Origin: Rudaeicoccus suwonensis
GTDB lineage: Bacteria; Actinomycetota; Actinomycetes; Actinomycetales; Dermatophilaceae
Assembly (NCBI RefSeq): GCF_007829035.1
Contig: NZ_VIVQ01000001.1
Coordinates: 2,294,001 to 2,358,000, forward strand
Length of the DNA stretch: 64,000 bases
Direction of reading: 5' to 3'
A program made the translations under genes and the position numbers. The stretch's first letter is position 1, and every line of letters starts with the position of its first letter. This document shows, piece by piece, positions 36,351 to 44,431 of the stretch. The notes beneath the pieces are model-generated. The model worked only from the letters and a program-made list of their open reading frames with translations, was not told the origin of the DNA and did not search any database.

Positions 36351-37118
36351 ATGGCGACGCGAAATTCCGAGGCAGGAGACGACGCAAATCGTTCGTGGCA
36401 ATCGTTGTCGGCGGGTTTCGAGCAGGCCCGGGCGCGTGAGGATTCTCTCGACCGACTGGTTGAGTGGCCGGCCGAGCGCGCGCTATTGGGTGACGTGGCT
36501 GGGCTTGCGGTACTTGATGCTGGGTGCGGGAACGGTTCCAAGGTTGCGCAACTGGCTGAGGAAGGCGCCGCCCAGGCGGTTGGTGTCGATATCAGCGGCA
36601 ACTTCATCGACCGGCCGGGGATCGAGTTCATTCAAGCGGACCTGTCCGATCTATCCCGCGCCCCTGGCCTGACCGGCCGCCGATTCGACCGCATCCTGTT
36701 CTTGCAGTCTTTCGGCTACGCCAAGGACGGTGTACGAGCGTTGCAGGTCGCGCGAAGCATGCTCACCGAGGATGGATTCATCCTGCTCACCCGCACTCAG
36801 CCGATCCGTTATGCCCTTCAACGGGCCGAGCAGAATGGCACGAGCATCGGCGAGGAGTATTTCTCGACCACACAGTTCTCCTACCAGCACCGCAACTGGC
36901 ACGAACACGTCACGCTCACGAAACGCCCCTACACCATGTCGGATTTACTGAACACGTTCAGCGCCGCGGGCCTTTGGGTCCAAGAGGCCGTCGAACCACA
37001 CATGTCAGCAGAGGCAGCCGCCCGATTCCCAGAGAAATTTGCCGCAGCCAGCGAGGGCTTCGTCGGCATCATCATGTTCAAGCTCAGACCCCTGCGATTC
37101 CAGAGGATCGAGTCTTAG
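36351..37118 (+). CDS. class I SAM-dependent methyltransferase
   Basis: The 255-aa protein has SAM motif I VLDAGCGNGSKVAQLAEEGA, motif II AVGVDIS and motif IV RILFLQSFGYAKDG. It is divergent from the preceding methyltransferase (115 bp apart) and not closely similar to it in sequence. The last codons plus stop (ATC GAG TCT TAG) belong to a 17-bp repeat that recurs 746 bp downstream. Substrate unknown; tailoring of a small molecule is plausible. Confidence 0.82.
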   Translation: MATRNSEAGDDANRSWQSLSAGFEQARAREDSLDRLVEWPAERALLGDVAGLAVLDAGCGNGSKVAQLAEEGAAQAVGVDISGNFIDRPGIEFIQADLSDLSRAPGLTGRRFDRILFLQSFGYAKDGVRALQVARSMLTEDGFILLTRTQPIRYALQRAEQNGTSIGEEYFSTTQFSYQHRNWHEHVTLTKRPYTMSDLLNTFSAAGLWVQEAVEPHMSAEAAARFPEKFAAASEGFVGIIMFKLRPLRFQRIES

Positions 37119-37123
37119 AAGCG
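37107..37123 (+). repeat. 17-bp direct repeat, copy 1
   Basis: ATCGAGTCTTAGAAGCG overlaps the last codons of the methyltransferase at 36351-37118. It matches 16 of 17 bases with the copy at 37853-37869. The two copies bracket the 37169-37747 gene. Confidence 0.5.
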
Positions 37124-37168
37124 AGGACCAGGCGCGCCCAACTCACGTGACATTCTGATAGCCGATCC

Positions 37169-37747
37169 TTAAATGGCACGCCAGTTGTGGGTGGTATCGC
37201 GCACTGGTCGTTGGGTTGTCATTCCGTTCTCGTCCAGTGCGTTGAAGACGTGTAGGTCACCGCGATCTGTTGCCAGCCACACACCGCCGGTCAACCATCT
37301 TCCTCGTTTATTATTCGGAACGCTGAGGCTCCCCGTTTCGAACAAGAAAGACGTCGCGTTGATCTTCGCAACTCTCCCGCCGAGGATCGGCCAGAGATTT
37401 GGATCGGCGGCTCGTTGCCATTGGAGCGGCCATGTCACCCACGCTTGCGGGACGATGCCGACGTCGATGGTGTCCCATGTGATTGAGAGGTCATCGAACT
37501 TTTCCCAGCAGATCTCCAACTGTGGACCGCTATCAAAGCGGAGCACAACCGGCAGATCTCCAAACCACTCCCCGCCCTCAACGACGACGGTCCAGATCTC
37601 GGTCAATCGCCTGCCCACCACTCCGCGCAACGCCACCGCGGCGCGCTCCAGCTGTGCATCGGCAGCGGCGAAATCGGGTAGCCAACCTGATATTTCTGGA
37701 TCTGGTTTCACGCCGTAACGCTTGCACATCTGTGCACCGCTCGACAC
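37169..37747 (-). CDS. hypothetical protein (192 aa)
   Basis: This soluble, Trp-rich protein starts GTG (MSSGAQMCKRYGVKPDPEIS). Features include WTVVVEGGEWFGDLPVVLRFDSGPQLEICW and several WPLQW/GVWLAT segments suggesting a beta-sandwich. I do not recognise a family; the style is like orphan immunity or stress proteins, but there is no adjacent toxin. An internal ATG at 37729 could also be the start. It lies between two copies of a 17-bp direct repeat and may have been inserted as a unit. Confidence 0.6.
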   Translation of the reverse strand: MSSGAQMCKRYGVKPDPEISGWLPDFAAADAQLERAAVALRGVVGRRLTEIWTVVVEGGEWFGDLPVVLRFDSGPQLEICWEKFDDLSITWDTIDVGIVPQAWVTWPLQWQRAADPNLWPILGGRVAKINATSFLFETGSLSVPNNKRGRWLTGGVWLATDRGDLHVFNALDENGMTTQRPVRDTTHNWRAI

Positions 37748-38039
37748 TTGGTTTTGCTCGACATGATCCCTCGGTCACAGCGACGCTTGTGGCGTCCCAC
37801 ACCAGACCGGCAATCACGTCGGAACCGACAACACGCGACGGCCGCATGAAAAATCGAGGCTTAGAAGCGCTCCTGATGTGCTGCTAACAAGGCGACGGCG
37901 CTCTTGGATGCCGTTGAAGCGGCCGGGACCGCCATACGGAACAACCACACCCTGACAGTTCACGTCGGCACGACGCCAACCTGACGTTCGTCTCGACGAC
38001 CGGATAGATCGCGTTTGCCATCTGCGCAAGACTGGGAAC
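37748..38039. other. gene-poor 292-bp stretch
   Basis: No open frame here looks coding. The stretch holds the second copy of the 17-bp repeat (37853-37869) and one GTATGGCG octamer on the minus strand (37930-37937). I see no promoter or terminator I would call. Confidence 0.5.
37853..37869 (+). repeat. 17-bp direct repeat, copy 2
   Basis: ATCGAGGCTTAGAAGCG differs from copy 1 at one position. Here it is intergenic and looks like the fossil of the methyltransferase 3' end, suggesting a duplication or insertion between the copies. Confidence 0.5.
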
Positions 38040-38369
38040 GTGGAAAACGACCACGATGTGGCCCGAGACCGCGAAGTTATGGAGTCGATCACCGGCCTGT
38101 CCTTCGAGATGATGCGGTGGCCATCGGGAGCGATGCAACCTGGCACACGAGTTCGGGTTGTTCAGGATCGGTCATGGGATGGGCGGTGGGCGAGCGAATT
38201 CGATGGCACCATCGACGCGACAATCGTTCCGCTCCTGGTGCGGAACCCCTTGGCCCAGCCCGATGAACGGGAGTACTCAGTGGTCTTCGACACCCCGCAA
38301 CGGGATGCAGGCGGACACGGGCCGTACCGCAAGGCCGTGATCTGGGAACGTTACTTGGAAGAATTCTGA
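38040..38369 (+). CDS. hypothetical protein (109 aa)
   Basis: This small protein starts from GTG (MENDHDVARDREVMESITG). It has a central PGTRVRVVQDRSWDGRWASEF segment and a C-terminal YSVVFDTPQRDAGGHGPYRKAVIW, which look like a small beta-barrel. No family recognised. It is a solitary gene in the accessory block; codon use is similar to nearby genes, giving moderate support that it is real. Confidence 0.5.
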   Translation: MENDHDVARDREVMESITGLSFEMMRWPSGAMQPGTRVRVVQDRSWDGRWASEFDGTIDATIVPLLVRNPLAQPDEREYSVVFDTPQRDAGGHGPYRKAVIWERYLEEF

Positions 38370-38511
38370 ACACGCCGAGTGTCTTACTGCTGCATTGAGC
38401 ATTCTTGCCATGCATCGGCGACTGGCGGTGGCCGGCACATCACGTATCAGTTGCTACCGACCACGAACTGCCCGGTCCCGGCGGTCTATTCAATCGCGCT
38501 AACCTCCGAAG

Positions 38512-39024
38512 GTGAATGAGGCGGAACGAGCCAGAATGTCGTTCGCAGATTTCCTTGCTGTCTACGATCTAAGCTTTCACGGTGCGCAAGTCCTGGTATC
38601 CGCCGCGACGGATCTGCTCGTCCTGGGAATCGATTGCCCTGTCGTGGTGGCGGTAGCAAGCGCGATCATTACCCCCGAGACGAACCGCTTCGTGATAGAC
38701 GATCTTGTCCGTGATGCCAGGGCAGAGTTGGGTCTCGCTCAACTCGACGATGATGCGCTCATCATCCGGGTCGCTCAGTCTCAGCTTCGCCGGTGGGCTG
38801 CGGGTGTAATGTCCGATCGTGAGCTTGCGGCGTGGGCGCACAAGGTGATTGGTCACGACGGTCCGTTCGTTCTACAGGCGCTTGTGAACGCGGACGATGA
38901 ATTTGATGACGTCGATAACAGCTGGACTACCCTCGCCGACGCGTACGTGCATTCAGGCCTGCTCGACACAGCGAGCAACATCTTCGCGCTCGCCGATCCA
39001 TGGGAAATGAACCGTGTGAGGTAA
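38512..39024 (+). CDS. hypothetical protein (170 aa)
   Basis: This acidic, largely helical protein starts from GTG (MNEAERARMSFADFLAVYDL). It contains ELAAWAHKVIGHDGPFVLQALVNADDEFDDVDN, a helical pattern reminiscent of small immunity-like proteins, but I cannot assign a family. Base composition is visibly lower in G+C than the flanking housekeeping DNA, in keeping with an acquired block. Confidence 0.55.
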   Translation: MNEAERARMSFADFLAVYDLSFHGAQVLVSAATDLLVLGIDCPVVVAVASAIITPETNRFVIDDLVRDARAELGLAQLDDDALIIRVAQSQLRRWAAGVMSDRELAAWAHKVIGHDGPFVLQALVNADDEFDDVDNSWTTLADAYVHSGLLDTASNIFALADPWEMNRVR

Positions 39025-39134
39025 ACCGGCAACGACACGAATCGGGGAGCTTCCGTCTCGCAAGCAATCGTTGCACGCATCGTGGCGGACAAAGCCCTAA
39101 ACTCTAAGGTTGCGACGAACCCGAAGGACATTAA

Positions 39135-39629
39135 TTGATTCCGACGATTTTCAGGATCCCGATATCAACGCCAGGAACTTTGTCAATCATTTCACGTCCA
39201 CGAGGCGGAGACTGGCTCGCGGATGAAATCCATGGGCTCAAACTCCTTGGAATCCATGTAGTCGTCAGCCTGCTGACCGTTGAAGAGGAGATCGAACTCG
39301 ATCTTCGTGACGAGAAACGCGTTGTCGAGGCCGCCGGGATCCTGTTTCGACGACTACGCACTCCAGACCGCGGCATTCCAGACCGTCACCGAACTCAAGA
39401 TCTTGCCGATCAGCTCGGGGCTCAGCTTGCCGCGGGATCCAACATTGCCATTCATTGCCGATACAGCATTGGCAGAGCATCCCTGTTTTCTGCGGCGGTG
39501 ATGGTTCGGGCTGGAACGCGGGCCGCGACCGCCTGGTCGTGCATCGAGCACGCTCGCGGTCTGTCCGTGCCAGACACCGACGAGCAGCGACAATTCATCG
39601 ATTCTCTTGGTCGGGCCAGAAGACCGTGA
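39135..39629 (+). CDS. dual-specificity/tyrosine phosphatase-like protein
   Basis: The 164-aa protein has the cysteine phosphatase signature HC-X5-R as HCRYSIGRASLFSA at about residues 108-121, and the upstream family block RPRGGDWLADEIHGLKLLGI then VVVSLLTVEEEIEL. It would dephosphorylate a protein or phospho-metabolite in the cytoplasm. The start is TTG at 39135, supported by GAAGGA 6 nt upstream. The general-acid region is not clear. It is solitary, with no kinase nearby. Confidence 0.75.
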   Translation: MIPTIFRIPISTPGTLSIISRPRGGDWLADEIHGLKLLGIHVVVSLLTVEEEIELDLRDEKRVVEAAGILFRRLRTPDRGIPDRHRTQDLADQLGAQLAAGSNIAIHCRYSIGRASLFSAAVMVRAGTRAATAWSCIEHARGLSVPDTDEQRQFIDSLGRARRP

Positions 39630-39722
39630 GCTCATTTCCAGTGGAACGAAGAAGCTCAATACTCCTAGCCAGCTTCGAGGGGCGCCCTTCTCCTGTCCAT
39701 TTAATAGCAGATGGTCGGCTTA

Positions 39723-40172
39723 TCAGTGCGAGATGAGAACCTCGCGCAGGGATCCGGCATACACCGGATTGTCGATGCCGCGGTCGAGCTTCGGGATGAA
39801 GATGAGGAGTCGAGCGTCGGTGCGGGGATGGTCAGGAAGCACGAACCGCCACCACGCTTGCCATGGTGGATCGATCCCGGCGATCTGAGCAACATTCTCC
39901 TTCAGGATGGGCAGTTGCTTGTCGTCCACCACGACGCTCGGAACGAGTGGAAAGAGAACGCGGTCCCCGGGATGTTCTGGGAACTCGGTGAAGTTACCGG
40001 GACCTAGTGCTTTGGCAAGAGCGTGCGAGGATTCGACCGCCGTATGCCAAGCTGCACCTTGTTCAGCGACCAACGGTCCATCGGCCACCATGACCACGTT
40101 CATGGCGTCCTCGGCGACCGATACGCCACGGAGATGGATAGGGATATCTTCGACCGAGCCCACACGGATCAT
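39723..40172 (-). CDS. hypothetical protein (149 aa)
   Basis: This soluble protein contains FTEFPEHPGDRVLFPLVPSVVVDDKQLP and a Trp-rich stretch QAWWRFVLPD. No family recognised. The coding direction is chosen because the minus-strand frame has a plausible hydrophobic/charged pattern while overlapping plus-strand frames look like shadows. It lies between the phosphatase and DUF4262 genes, facing away from DUF4262. Confidence 0.5.
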   Translation of the reverse strand: MIRVGSVEDIPIHLRGVSVAEDAMNVVMVADGPLVAEQGAAWHTAVESSHALAKALGPGNFTEFPEHPGDRVLFPLVPSVVVDDKQLPILKENVAQIAGIDPPWQAWWRFVLPDHPRTDARLLIFIPKLDRGIDNPVYAGSLREVLISH

Positions 40173-40280
40173 TCGCCGAGACTACAAACGACCAAGACCG
40201 AGCGTCGCTGCATTCCCGGTGCAGCGCCCAAACGAGGCAGTTTGGTGCCAACTTCGCTGTTGAGGCGCCATACTCGCGAT

Positions 40281-40745
40281 ATGCCCGATCATCCCAACCG
40301 ATTGCTCCGAGACCTACTTGACCTCATCGATCGGTATGGCTGGGCGGTGCGACACGTCGCCGCCGGTGATGGCCGACCGCCGTTCTCGTACACAATCGGA
40401 CTCACCGCACTGGATCACCCTGAGATGGTCATGGTCGGGATGCCGCGCGAGCCCGCCCATGCCTTCCTGAATCTCGCCGGCGACGCAATTAAGGCTGGTC
40501 GTACATTCCAGCACGGTGAAATTACTGACGCGCTAACAGATGGTGCCGGAATCGGCATCATCACCGTTGTCGCCGCCGAAGAGCTAACCGCCGTTGCCCA
40601 GGTTTACGGAGTGCCTGTCCAGGCACTACAGCTCATCTGGCCCGATTCGAAGGGCTGGCTTCCCTGGGAACCTGGATACAACAACGCTGCCGAAACTCAG
40701 CCCTTTCTTGGGCCTCTGCCGACAGCTTGGCGTCGGACTCACTGA
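40281..40745 (+). CDS. DUF4262 domain protein
   Basis: The 154-aa protein starts MPDHPNRLLRDLLDLIDRYG. It has the DUF4262 landmarks: PPFSYTIGLTALDHPEMVMVG, a central VYGVPVQALQLIWPDSKG and the closing LPWEPGY. The family is widespread in actinobacteria and functionally uncharacterised. It is solitary; the start is ATG with no strong Shine-Dalgarno. Confidence 0.8.
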   Translation: MPDHPNRLLRDLLDLIDRYGWAVRHVAAGDGRPPFSYTIGLTALDHPEMVMVGMPREPAHAFLNLAGDAIKAGRTFQHGEITDALTDGAGIGIITVVAAEELTAVAQVYGVPVQALQLIWPDSKGWLPWEPGYNNAAETQPFLGPLPTAWRRTH

Positions 40746-40840
40746 TGGGTCGGGCACTCCGCTAACCGATCACTCACCCGGGATGCGTTGGATCATCTCG
40801 GTGATGGCGAATCGACGGACTCAACGGTGAGCTGCCGGGG

Positions 40841-41307
40841 TCAGCGCGCGGGATCGGCGCCGGTGGTCCATTCCTGCAGTGCGGTGCGCGTCGTGGTTTC
40901 CAGGGTCAGTGGGAGCTGCAGGAGGGCCGTTGCTACAGCTGGGAAGAAGGGCGATTTTGTTGCCCATTGGGCACCCGTCTTGGCATCAAAGATTTTTCGG
41001 TCCCCGACATTACTCGTAGGTAAGGCAGGTTTCGTCCGATGGTGACGACCGACACATTGGTGATGTCAGACAAAGCGACCCATTGTCCTGGGCGATATAC
41101 CGTGCGGCGCACGTAGATCCAGTCGGTGCCGATCGCCCAGAACATCCGTCGCATAGCGAGCGCCGTTGGGTAGATAAACACAGCAACGGCTATCGCGACG
41201 CTGACAACGCCGAAGGGAACCGTGACCACTAATGCGCTACCCAAGGCCACTGTTGTGACCAGCGCAATGGCGAGATACACGACAGACTCCGTCGTGCTTG
41301 CTTCCAC
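40841..41307 (-). pseudogene. PH-domain-like membrane protein, apparent frameshift
   Basis: The frame from 41307 encodes two membrane segments (about residues 8-50) and the start of a bacterial PH-like domain (WIYVRRTVYRPGQWVALSDI, VSVVTIGRNLP). It then reads into an unlikely tail (GTEKSLMPRRVPNGQQNRPS) and stops at 40933. A different minus-strand frame continues sensibly from about 41010: VGDRKIFDAKTGAQWATKSP, then a long helix and TTGADPAR, stopping at 40841. A one- or two-base slip near 41010-41035 would join them into a protein of about 155 residues. Either a decaying gene or a sequencing error. Confidence 0.6.
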
Positions 41308-41539
41308 ACTGCCACGACGGGTCCCAGGCCGGGAGCGGGCGGCATGCTAGGCGCGGACGCGAGAAGGCGAAAGATCACACCCGAAGACTAGGGGTCGCTG
41401 CACCATCCGCGAGTCCTCTCGCTCACTCACCGCTGCTGGCGACAAGCGCTGCTGCTACGACGCCGGGACTTCCACCCCAAGGCCCGCACTTCTGGGCTGC
41501 GTCGACCGTCGACGGTTACGTAGACGCTGCTTGCTGAGT
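41308..41539. other. intergenic stretch with no recognisable feature
   Basis: These 232 bp separate the PH-domain gene from the next minus-strand gene. No coding frame, hairpin or octamer repeat was recognised. Confidence 0.4.
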
Positions 41540-42586
41540 TCAGGGGTGGGGATCACTCGTCGTCGGCTCGTCTGTAGTGCCGGCGGCCGTGCAGCAGATT
41601 CTTCGGATACGAGCGAACTGCTCGCCACCTTTTCGCCCGTACCTGTTTGCCCAAGGCTGATCGGGAATGCCGACACGTTCGAGCTCGAGAAACAATCCTG
41701 CGGCGCGAACACGCTCAGCGCGAACACCGTCGCCGACCATGGCGAGAGCGTAAGCAAACCAACTCTGCGCAAGTGGAGTGGATCCGCCAGGCTCGTGATG
41801 TGCGGAGAACACGCTCGCGGAAGCCGCTGCACCGATCTCCGCTGCAACTTCAGGTTTGCGGAAATGTGCTTTCGCCGCAACTGGGTCGTTGTCCCAGTGT
41901 GCTAGGTACATACGAAACTCTTCGTGTGCTCGGACGAGCCCGACCCGGCCGAGATTGCCGTCAGGCAACGTTCGGTCCCCTTCGCGCGCAACATCGAACA
42001 TCAATGTGTGGCTTCCTGACCATTTCTGCGCCACGGCGGATGTGATCGCAAGCCATCCCGGAACGAAACCATCGTCACGCCGTCGCATCGATTCGAAGCG
42101 TCCTAGGACGTCGTCCTTTGGAATTTGGAGGCCGGTGCCCGTCCAGATCAGCTGTGACCACGGGTACGGGTCACGCGGTTCAAGGTCAACAGCCTTACCG
42201 AACGATTCCTCAGCGGCTCGCAACAGACTGAAGAAGTCGCCCCAGGCACTCCGGTCGACCGTGTTTGCTTTGCCGTTGCCGCGAACATCCCACGCAAGCC
42301 GGCACAGCTGCGAACCACGCACCGCGTGCGCTAAGCCGCTGCGAGGGCAACTGAGCACCCAATCATCGATTGGATCCAGCCGTCTCAAGGCTGCCGCAAC
42401 ACTGCCTCGCGTGTCCCAGTCCTCGCTGTTGCCGTGAGCATCCTCGACCGAACGCCAGTCGCCCTTTTCGAGTGCCGTCATTGACAACTTCGCAGCCGGC
42501 ACACCGCCAGCGGGATCAAAGACGACCGACGGTAACGGCGACGGGCTCACAGGTTCATTTTTCTGACGCCTAAAGAAAGGTGGCAC
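41540..42586 (-). CDS. hypothetical protein (about 348 aa)
   Basis: This large soluble protein is of unknown function. Helical segments such as LLRAAEESFGKAVDLEPRDPYPWSQL have a TPR-like look. The motif HEEFRMYLAHWDNDPVAAKAHFRKPEVAAEIG and the closing QSWFAYALAMVGDGVRAERV suggest helical repeats. The start is uncertain: GTG 42586 (MPPFFRRQKNEPVSP) is preferred because the frame upstream to 42742 overlaps the divergent gene and is Cys/His-rich in an unlikely way. No partner gene is apparent. Confidence 0.6.
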   Translation of the reverse strand: MPPFFRRQKNEPVSPSPLPSVVFDPAGGVPAAKLSMTALEKGDWRSVEDAHGNSEDWDTRGSVAAALRRLDPIDDWVLSCPRSGLAHAVRGSQLCRLAWDVRGNGKANTVDRSAWGDFFSLLRAAEESFGKAVDLEPRDPYPWSQLIWTGTGLQIPKDDVLGRFESMRRRDDGFVPGWLAITSAVAQKWSGSHTLMFDVAREGDRTLPDGNLGRVGLVRAHEEFRMYLAHWDNDPVAAKAHFRKPEVAAEIGAAASASVFSAHHEPGGSTPLAQSWFAYALAMVGDGVRAERVRAAGLFLELERVGIPDQPWANRYGRKGGEQFARIRRICCTAAGTTDEPTTSDPHP

Positions 42587-42616
42587 CCGCCGAACATAGT
42601 TGAAAGCGCAGCATCC

Positions 42617-43195
42617 GTGTTGTGCGCACGTTCCGACTTTTCGCGAGAGGATGCACTCGTGCACATTGTCATGAACGAGTCGATGCGAGTTATCTACGCG
42701 TCGGCGGTCGCAGGAGCCGAACCATTCGACCTTCCAGCTCACCTTCGCGCGATAGCTGAGGCAGGCGTCATCCTCGCCAACGATCGTCTCCAGCTCGCGA
42801 GTCGCGAGTGCATCTCACCACCGCCGACCAGTTTTGATGATTGGGATGCCGAACGGTGGACAAACAAGGTTCATCTGGACACACCAAGGTCAGTCGGTGA
42901 TTCACGATGGCGAGGGGAACTTCTTCGAAACGGGCTTGAGTTGGCGCAACGGCTCCTAGCCATGGCTCTCGAGCTACCCACGTTGCCCACGCTGCCCGTT
43001 CAGGCAGTGATCAGCCTTCAGTCCGCGGAAGGTGAAGTCGACTCGGAAGTAGACCTTGCCACTGGAGTTCTTCACCTGTATCTGGTTCGCGCACCAGATG
43101 AGGACCTTTCGCTCACGGTGCACAAGTTCGCACAGCCTGTCGCCGTACTGACCGCCAATGCATCGGCCACGAACTCCCCCACCGAGGGTCACTGA
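42617..43195 (+). CDS. hypothetical protein (192 aa or shorter)
   Basis: This soluble protein contains MNESMRVIYASAVAGAEPFD and EVDSEVDLATGVLHLYLVRA. No family recognised. Starts at 42617, 42659 (GTG) or 42671 (ATG) are possible. It diverges from the 41540-42586 gene. It is the last gene of the accessory block; the transglutaminase on its right resumes the housekeeping-like composition and octamer density. Confidence 0.5.
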   Translation: MLCARSDFSREDALVHIVMNESMRVIYASAVAGAEPFDLPAHLRAIAEAGVILANDRLQLASRECISPPPTSFDDWDAERWTNKVHLDTPRSVGDSRWRGELLRNGLELAQRLLAMALELPTLPTLPVQAVISLQSAEGEVDSEVDLATGVLHLYLVRAPDEDLSLTVHKFAQPVAVLTANASATNSPTEGH

Positions 43196-43337
43196 GAGCT
43201 TGTGAAGCCCTCATCTGTTACGCCGCCGACCGCCGCGAGGCACATCACCCGCATCTGTTCCAGAAGAGTCGCCTCGACGACCGCGTCAATGCGCCGATGC
43301 TGTCGGACCTGACAGCGGCGCGTCATACAGCTCGTCG

Positions 43338-44144
43338 TCAGCGACCGAGCAGCACCAGACCGGTGTGGTTGTCGCCGGGCAGGGCGGCGTCCGACAGCAC
43401 CGCCGAGACGGAGATGCCGGTGAGCGTCACCGCTGCGCCATAGGACGACAGGAACGACGTGTCTGCGGCATCCCGGCCGGTTGCGATCCGCAGCAACGAC
43501 TGCCGAGGCGCCAAGCCGGTCGCGTCCAGCGCCTGCCACGCGCCGTCGACATACGCCTCAACGACGGCGTGGAAGTCCATCGGATCGAGGCCGGGCGCAT
43601 ACGCCGAGACCAGTCGCGCCGGCACGTCGCGGGCGCGCAGCAATGCGATGACCAGGTGCGTGAAGTCGCGGCATACACCTTGACCCTCCAGCAGCGTGTC
43701 GAGCGCGCCGTCGGTGGGCTTGGACGCCCCCGGCACATAGGCCGTGCGCTCGTGCACGAAGTCGCGCACCGCCAGCACCAACTCGGCACCGGTCAACCCG
43801 TCGAAGCGCTCCGCCGCGATGCCGGCGAGGCGATCGGACTCGGCGTAGCGGCTCGGCACCAGGTTGCTCAACTGTTCGCGCACCGGCTCGTCGAGCGTTT
43901 CCTCGTAGCCGGAAACCGTTGCGGCGTAATCGATCTCGACATCACCCGCGGTGACGTCGACGACATGGAAGACGGCATGACGCTCCGCGGTCACGACCTC
44001 CGGACTTAACTCGACCCCGCCGGCGACGATCGTCAGCCGGTCGTCCACGGTCAGACCGGGGCACCGCGCCGCGGCAACGGAGATCACCAGGCGAGCGTCC
44101 CCCGCCACCTGCAACTGCATGTTCGATGTCACCGAACGTTTCAT
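43338..44144 (-). CDS. transglutaminase-like protease-fold protein
   Basis: The 268-aa protein has an N-terminal beta domain and a transglutaminase-like core with the Cys-His-Asp triad visible: GVCRDFTHLVIALLRA (Cys), DFHAVVEAYVDG (His) and LDATG (Asp). Bacterial members act as peptidases or amidases on unknown substrates. It ends near the accessory block boundary. The downstream neighbour on the same strand upstream of it is DUF3046, with only 1 bp between the stop and this start, so they may be co-transcribed. Confidence 0.85.
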   Translation of the reverse strand: MKRSVTSNMQLQVAGDARLVISVAAARCPGLTVDDRLTIVAGGVELSPEVVTAERHAVFHVVDVTAGDVEIDYAATVSGYEETLDEPVREQLSNLVPSRYAESDRLAGIAAERFDGLTGAELVLAVRDFVHERTAYVPGASKPTDGALDTLLEGQGVCRDFTHLVIALLRARDVPARLVSAYAPGLDPMDFHAVVEAYVDGAWQALDATGLAPRQSLLRIATGRDAADTSFLSSYGAAVTLTGISVSAVLSDAALPGDNHTGLVLLGR

Positions 44145-44145
44145 C

Positions 44146-44373
44146 TCAGTCCTTTCCCGTATCGCGCACGGGCACGTCGCGGCCGAGGCGACGTTCCGGC
44201 GGAATCTGCAGGTCCTCGCACAGCGCGAACCACACTTCGCGCGGCTTCATTCCCGCTTCGAGCGCGTCGTCGGGGGTCCGGTTCGCGAGCGCCTCCAACA
44301 CGTGACTGCTGGTGAGCATGCGCCCGTATGCCGAGCCGAACTCGTCGTCCACCAACTGCCAGAACTGAGACAT
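44146..44373 (-). CDS. DUF3046 family protein
   Basis: The 75-aa protein starts MSQFWQLVDDEFGSAYGRML and contains LTSSHVLEALANRTPDDALEAG and PREVWFALCEDLQIPPERR, the whole length of DUF3046. The family is actinobacterial, of unknown function, and its gene normally lies next to recA-recX. Here it is 11.3 kb from recA, which marks the intervening DNA as an insertion. The start at the internal ATG 44373 gives the usual family length. Confidence 0.85.
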   Translation of the reverse strand: MSQFWQLVDDEFGSAYGRMLTSSHVLEALANRTPDDALEAGMKPREVWFALCEDLQIPPERRLGRDVPVRDTGKD

Positions 44374-44431
44374 CTTCACGATCAGCAAGGGTAGGCGCGT
44401 CTGACGGCCTCGGGTGTGTCAGGCTTCGCTC

